Shown here one piece after another: positions 39,823 through 40,847 of a stretch of DNA of 40,847 nucleotides. Source of the DNA: RGIG2206 sp045577615 (GTDB lineage: Bacteria; Bacillota; Clostridia; Oscillospirales; Acutalibacteraceae). The notes under the pieces are model-generated. The model ran no database searches, was not told the DNA's origin, and saw nothing but the letters and a program-made list of their open reading frames with translations. The position numbers and the translations under genes were made by a program. The DNA is taken from the NCBI GenBank assembly GCA_045577615.1, contig JAZNIT010000033.1:1-40847 (forward strand), read 5' to 3'. How positions within the stretch are numbered: position 1 is the stretch's first letter; every line of letters begins with the position of its first letter.

Positions 39823-40847
39823 TTAAGCGAGAGACTTCTTTCTCATAGAAACGAATGCAACAGCAACTGCGCTAATGAGCATTACAGCTGCGGGGAATAC
39901 AATGTTTCTTGCGTCACCGGTAGATACAGCGCCGTTACTACTTGCAAGAGATTCAAGTGAAATTGCTGACCACTTTCTGCCGTTGGGGCAGTAGTTACCG
40001 GTAAGTCTAAGACCGAGCTTGGCGTTAACGAGATCAGCGTCTGCTACGTCGACAGAAGTAGTGACGGTCTCGGTGCCTTCGAGGGTCCACTTAATAGCAG
40101 TGCCGCCAAGGTTTACAGAAACCTTGCCATCCTTGTAAGAGAGCTCATACTCACCGTCGGGGAGAGTTACGAGGTCTGAAGAAGCAAGAGTTTCGCCCTT
40201 GTAGAGCAAGTATGCAGTGTAGGTGTTATCCTTATCCCTATCATCGGTGGGAGTGGTATCGTCGTTGCGGATGCGGAGCTCGAGGTTTGCATCTTCATTG
40301 CCGAAGTAAGCTGAGCACCACTCACCATAGTAGTTGCTGTAGTGGTTCTTCATATAGAGCTTGCCCTTGAACTTGAAGCCGCTTGAGAGGTCATAGTTCT
40401 TTTCAGTCCAAACAGTCTTGGTGACGTTACCGGAAACGATGAGGAACTTGCCATCGACGAACTTGCCGTCGCTATCCATCCAATCCTCTTCAACAAAGGA
40501 TTCAGGCTCCCACTTGGTAAGGGTTTCACCCTTAACAACAGCTTCTTCACCCTCACCGCCCGGTTGACGAACAGCACCGCAGTTGTTGCAATCGGTATCG
40601 TTTGCGTCGTCATAAACGTGCTCGGTGCAGGTTGCACCAACAAGCTTTGCAGCTCTAACGAACTCAATAACGCTCCAAGTGGAATTGGCAAAGAAACCAA
40701 CTTCTACATCTGTTACATCAACTGCATTTGCTTCATCAACGTACTGTACAGTGTCGGTGCCTGATTTGGCTTCCCAAAAAAGTGTAATGGTCTTTGTTGC
40801 AGGATCATATGAAAGTTTGTATGAAGTTTTTGCTGATCCTGTTACAG
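39823..40847 (-). CDS. Surface protein with VSTGD-type sorting tail (N-terminus outside window)
   Basis: The frame is open from the right edge to the stop at 39823, giving at least 341 residues; M at 40479 is internal, so the true start lies outside the window. The visible part has a beta-rich region, a Cys/His motif (CTEHVYDD ... CNNCGAVRQPG) common in clostridial surface proteins, then a domain of about 190 residues (YGEWCSAYFGNEDANLELRI, YELSYKDGKVSVNLGG) that resembles a lectin-like or DUF1080-like beta sandwich by layout only. The C-terminus AVSTGDARN, a hydrophobic helix and RKKSLA mimic a sorting signal. It is grouped with the SPPSG protein and srtB. Confidence 0.8.
   Translation of the reverse strand, partial: VTGSAKTSYKLSYDPATKTITLFWEAKSGTDTVQYVDEANAVDVTDVEVGFFANSTWSVIEFVRAAKLVGATCTEHVYDDANDTDCNNCGAVRQPGGEGEEAVVKGETLTKWEPESFVEEDWMDSDGKFVDGKFLIVSGNVTKTVWTEKNYDLSSGFKFKGKLYMKNHYSNYYGEWCSAYFGNEDANLELRIRNDDTTPTDDRDKDNTYTAYLLYKGETLASSDLVTLPDGEYELSYKDGKVSVNLGGTAIKWTLEGTETVTTSVDVADADLVNAKLGLRLTGNYCPNGRKWSAISLESLASSNGAVSTGDARNIVFPAAVMLISAVAVAFVSMRKKSLA

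Overview
The window looks like a chromosomal segment of a spore-forming, Gram-positive member of the Clostridia, probably a gut-type Oscillospiraceae/Ruminococcaceae relative. This is an inference from the Firmicutes-style rimP-nusA-rnpM-ylxQ-infB-rbfA-nrnA-truB-ribF operon, a spoVT gene, Ktr/Trk potassium uptake, class B and C-type sortases, Cna-B pilins, and dense intergenic hairpin repeats. No rRNA, tRNA, integrase, transposase or CRISPR array was seen.

Layout. (1) 1-4.5 kb is an AT-rich accessory stretch. It holds an AlbA_2/GHKL-ATPase/winged-helix protein lying between two copies of the same gene end, then a divergent SLOG-domain gene and XRE regulator bracketed by near-identical terminators, and a membrane-anchored GH16 glucanase. 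(2) 4.5-8.4 kb has small ordinary genes: a HAD phosphatase with a small downstream ORF, a YidD-like protein with extra membrane helices, a DUF4177-like protein, a four-helix membrane protein and a metallophosphoesterase. A multi-hairpin repeat lies among them. (3) 8.5-25.4 kb is a surface/transport island. It carries a TetR regulator, a 1216-residue repeat-rich wall protein, a KtrB-KtrA potassium system with two small followers, and a sortase-assembled pilus operon (signal peptidase-like protein, tip-like adhesin, LPETG major pilin, sortase, Cna-B minor pilin, second sortase). (4) 25.5-28.3 kb has two radical SAM genes read leftwards, divergent from intact spoVT. (5) 28.3-36.2 kb is the translation/transcription core operon. 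(6) 36.2-40.8 kb has a mosaic hairpin array, then a leftward trmB-LCP-sortase B cluster and two surface proteins with unusual (SPPSG/VSTG) C-terminal sorting signals. The last of these runs off the right edge.

The main unexplained structure is a repeated unit found three times, at about 8.48-8.86, 13.58-13.81 and 25.13-25.45 kb. Each copy carries a decayed piece of the 5' end of a spoVT/abrB-type gene followed by a strongly conserved 35-bp core inside inverted repeats. The three copies split the island into two cargo blocks (TetR + giant wall protein; Ktr + pilus operon) upstream of the real spoVT. No recombinase lies inside, so how these blocks arrived is open.

Several regulatory elements can be read directly: sigma-A-type promoters with 16-17 bp spacers ahead of many operons, an operator palindrome on the SLOG promoter, a second palindrome on the TetR promoter, terminator-like leaders ahead of ktrB and between pilin and sortase, and a nested hairpin leader ahead of the pilus operon. 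All function calls come from reading motifs by eye. No database search was run.
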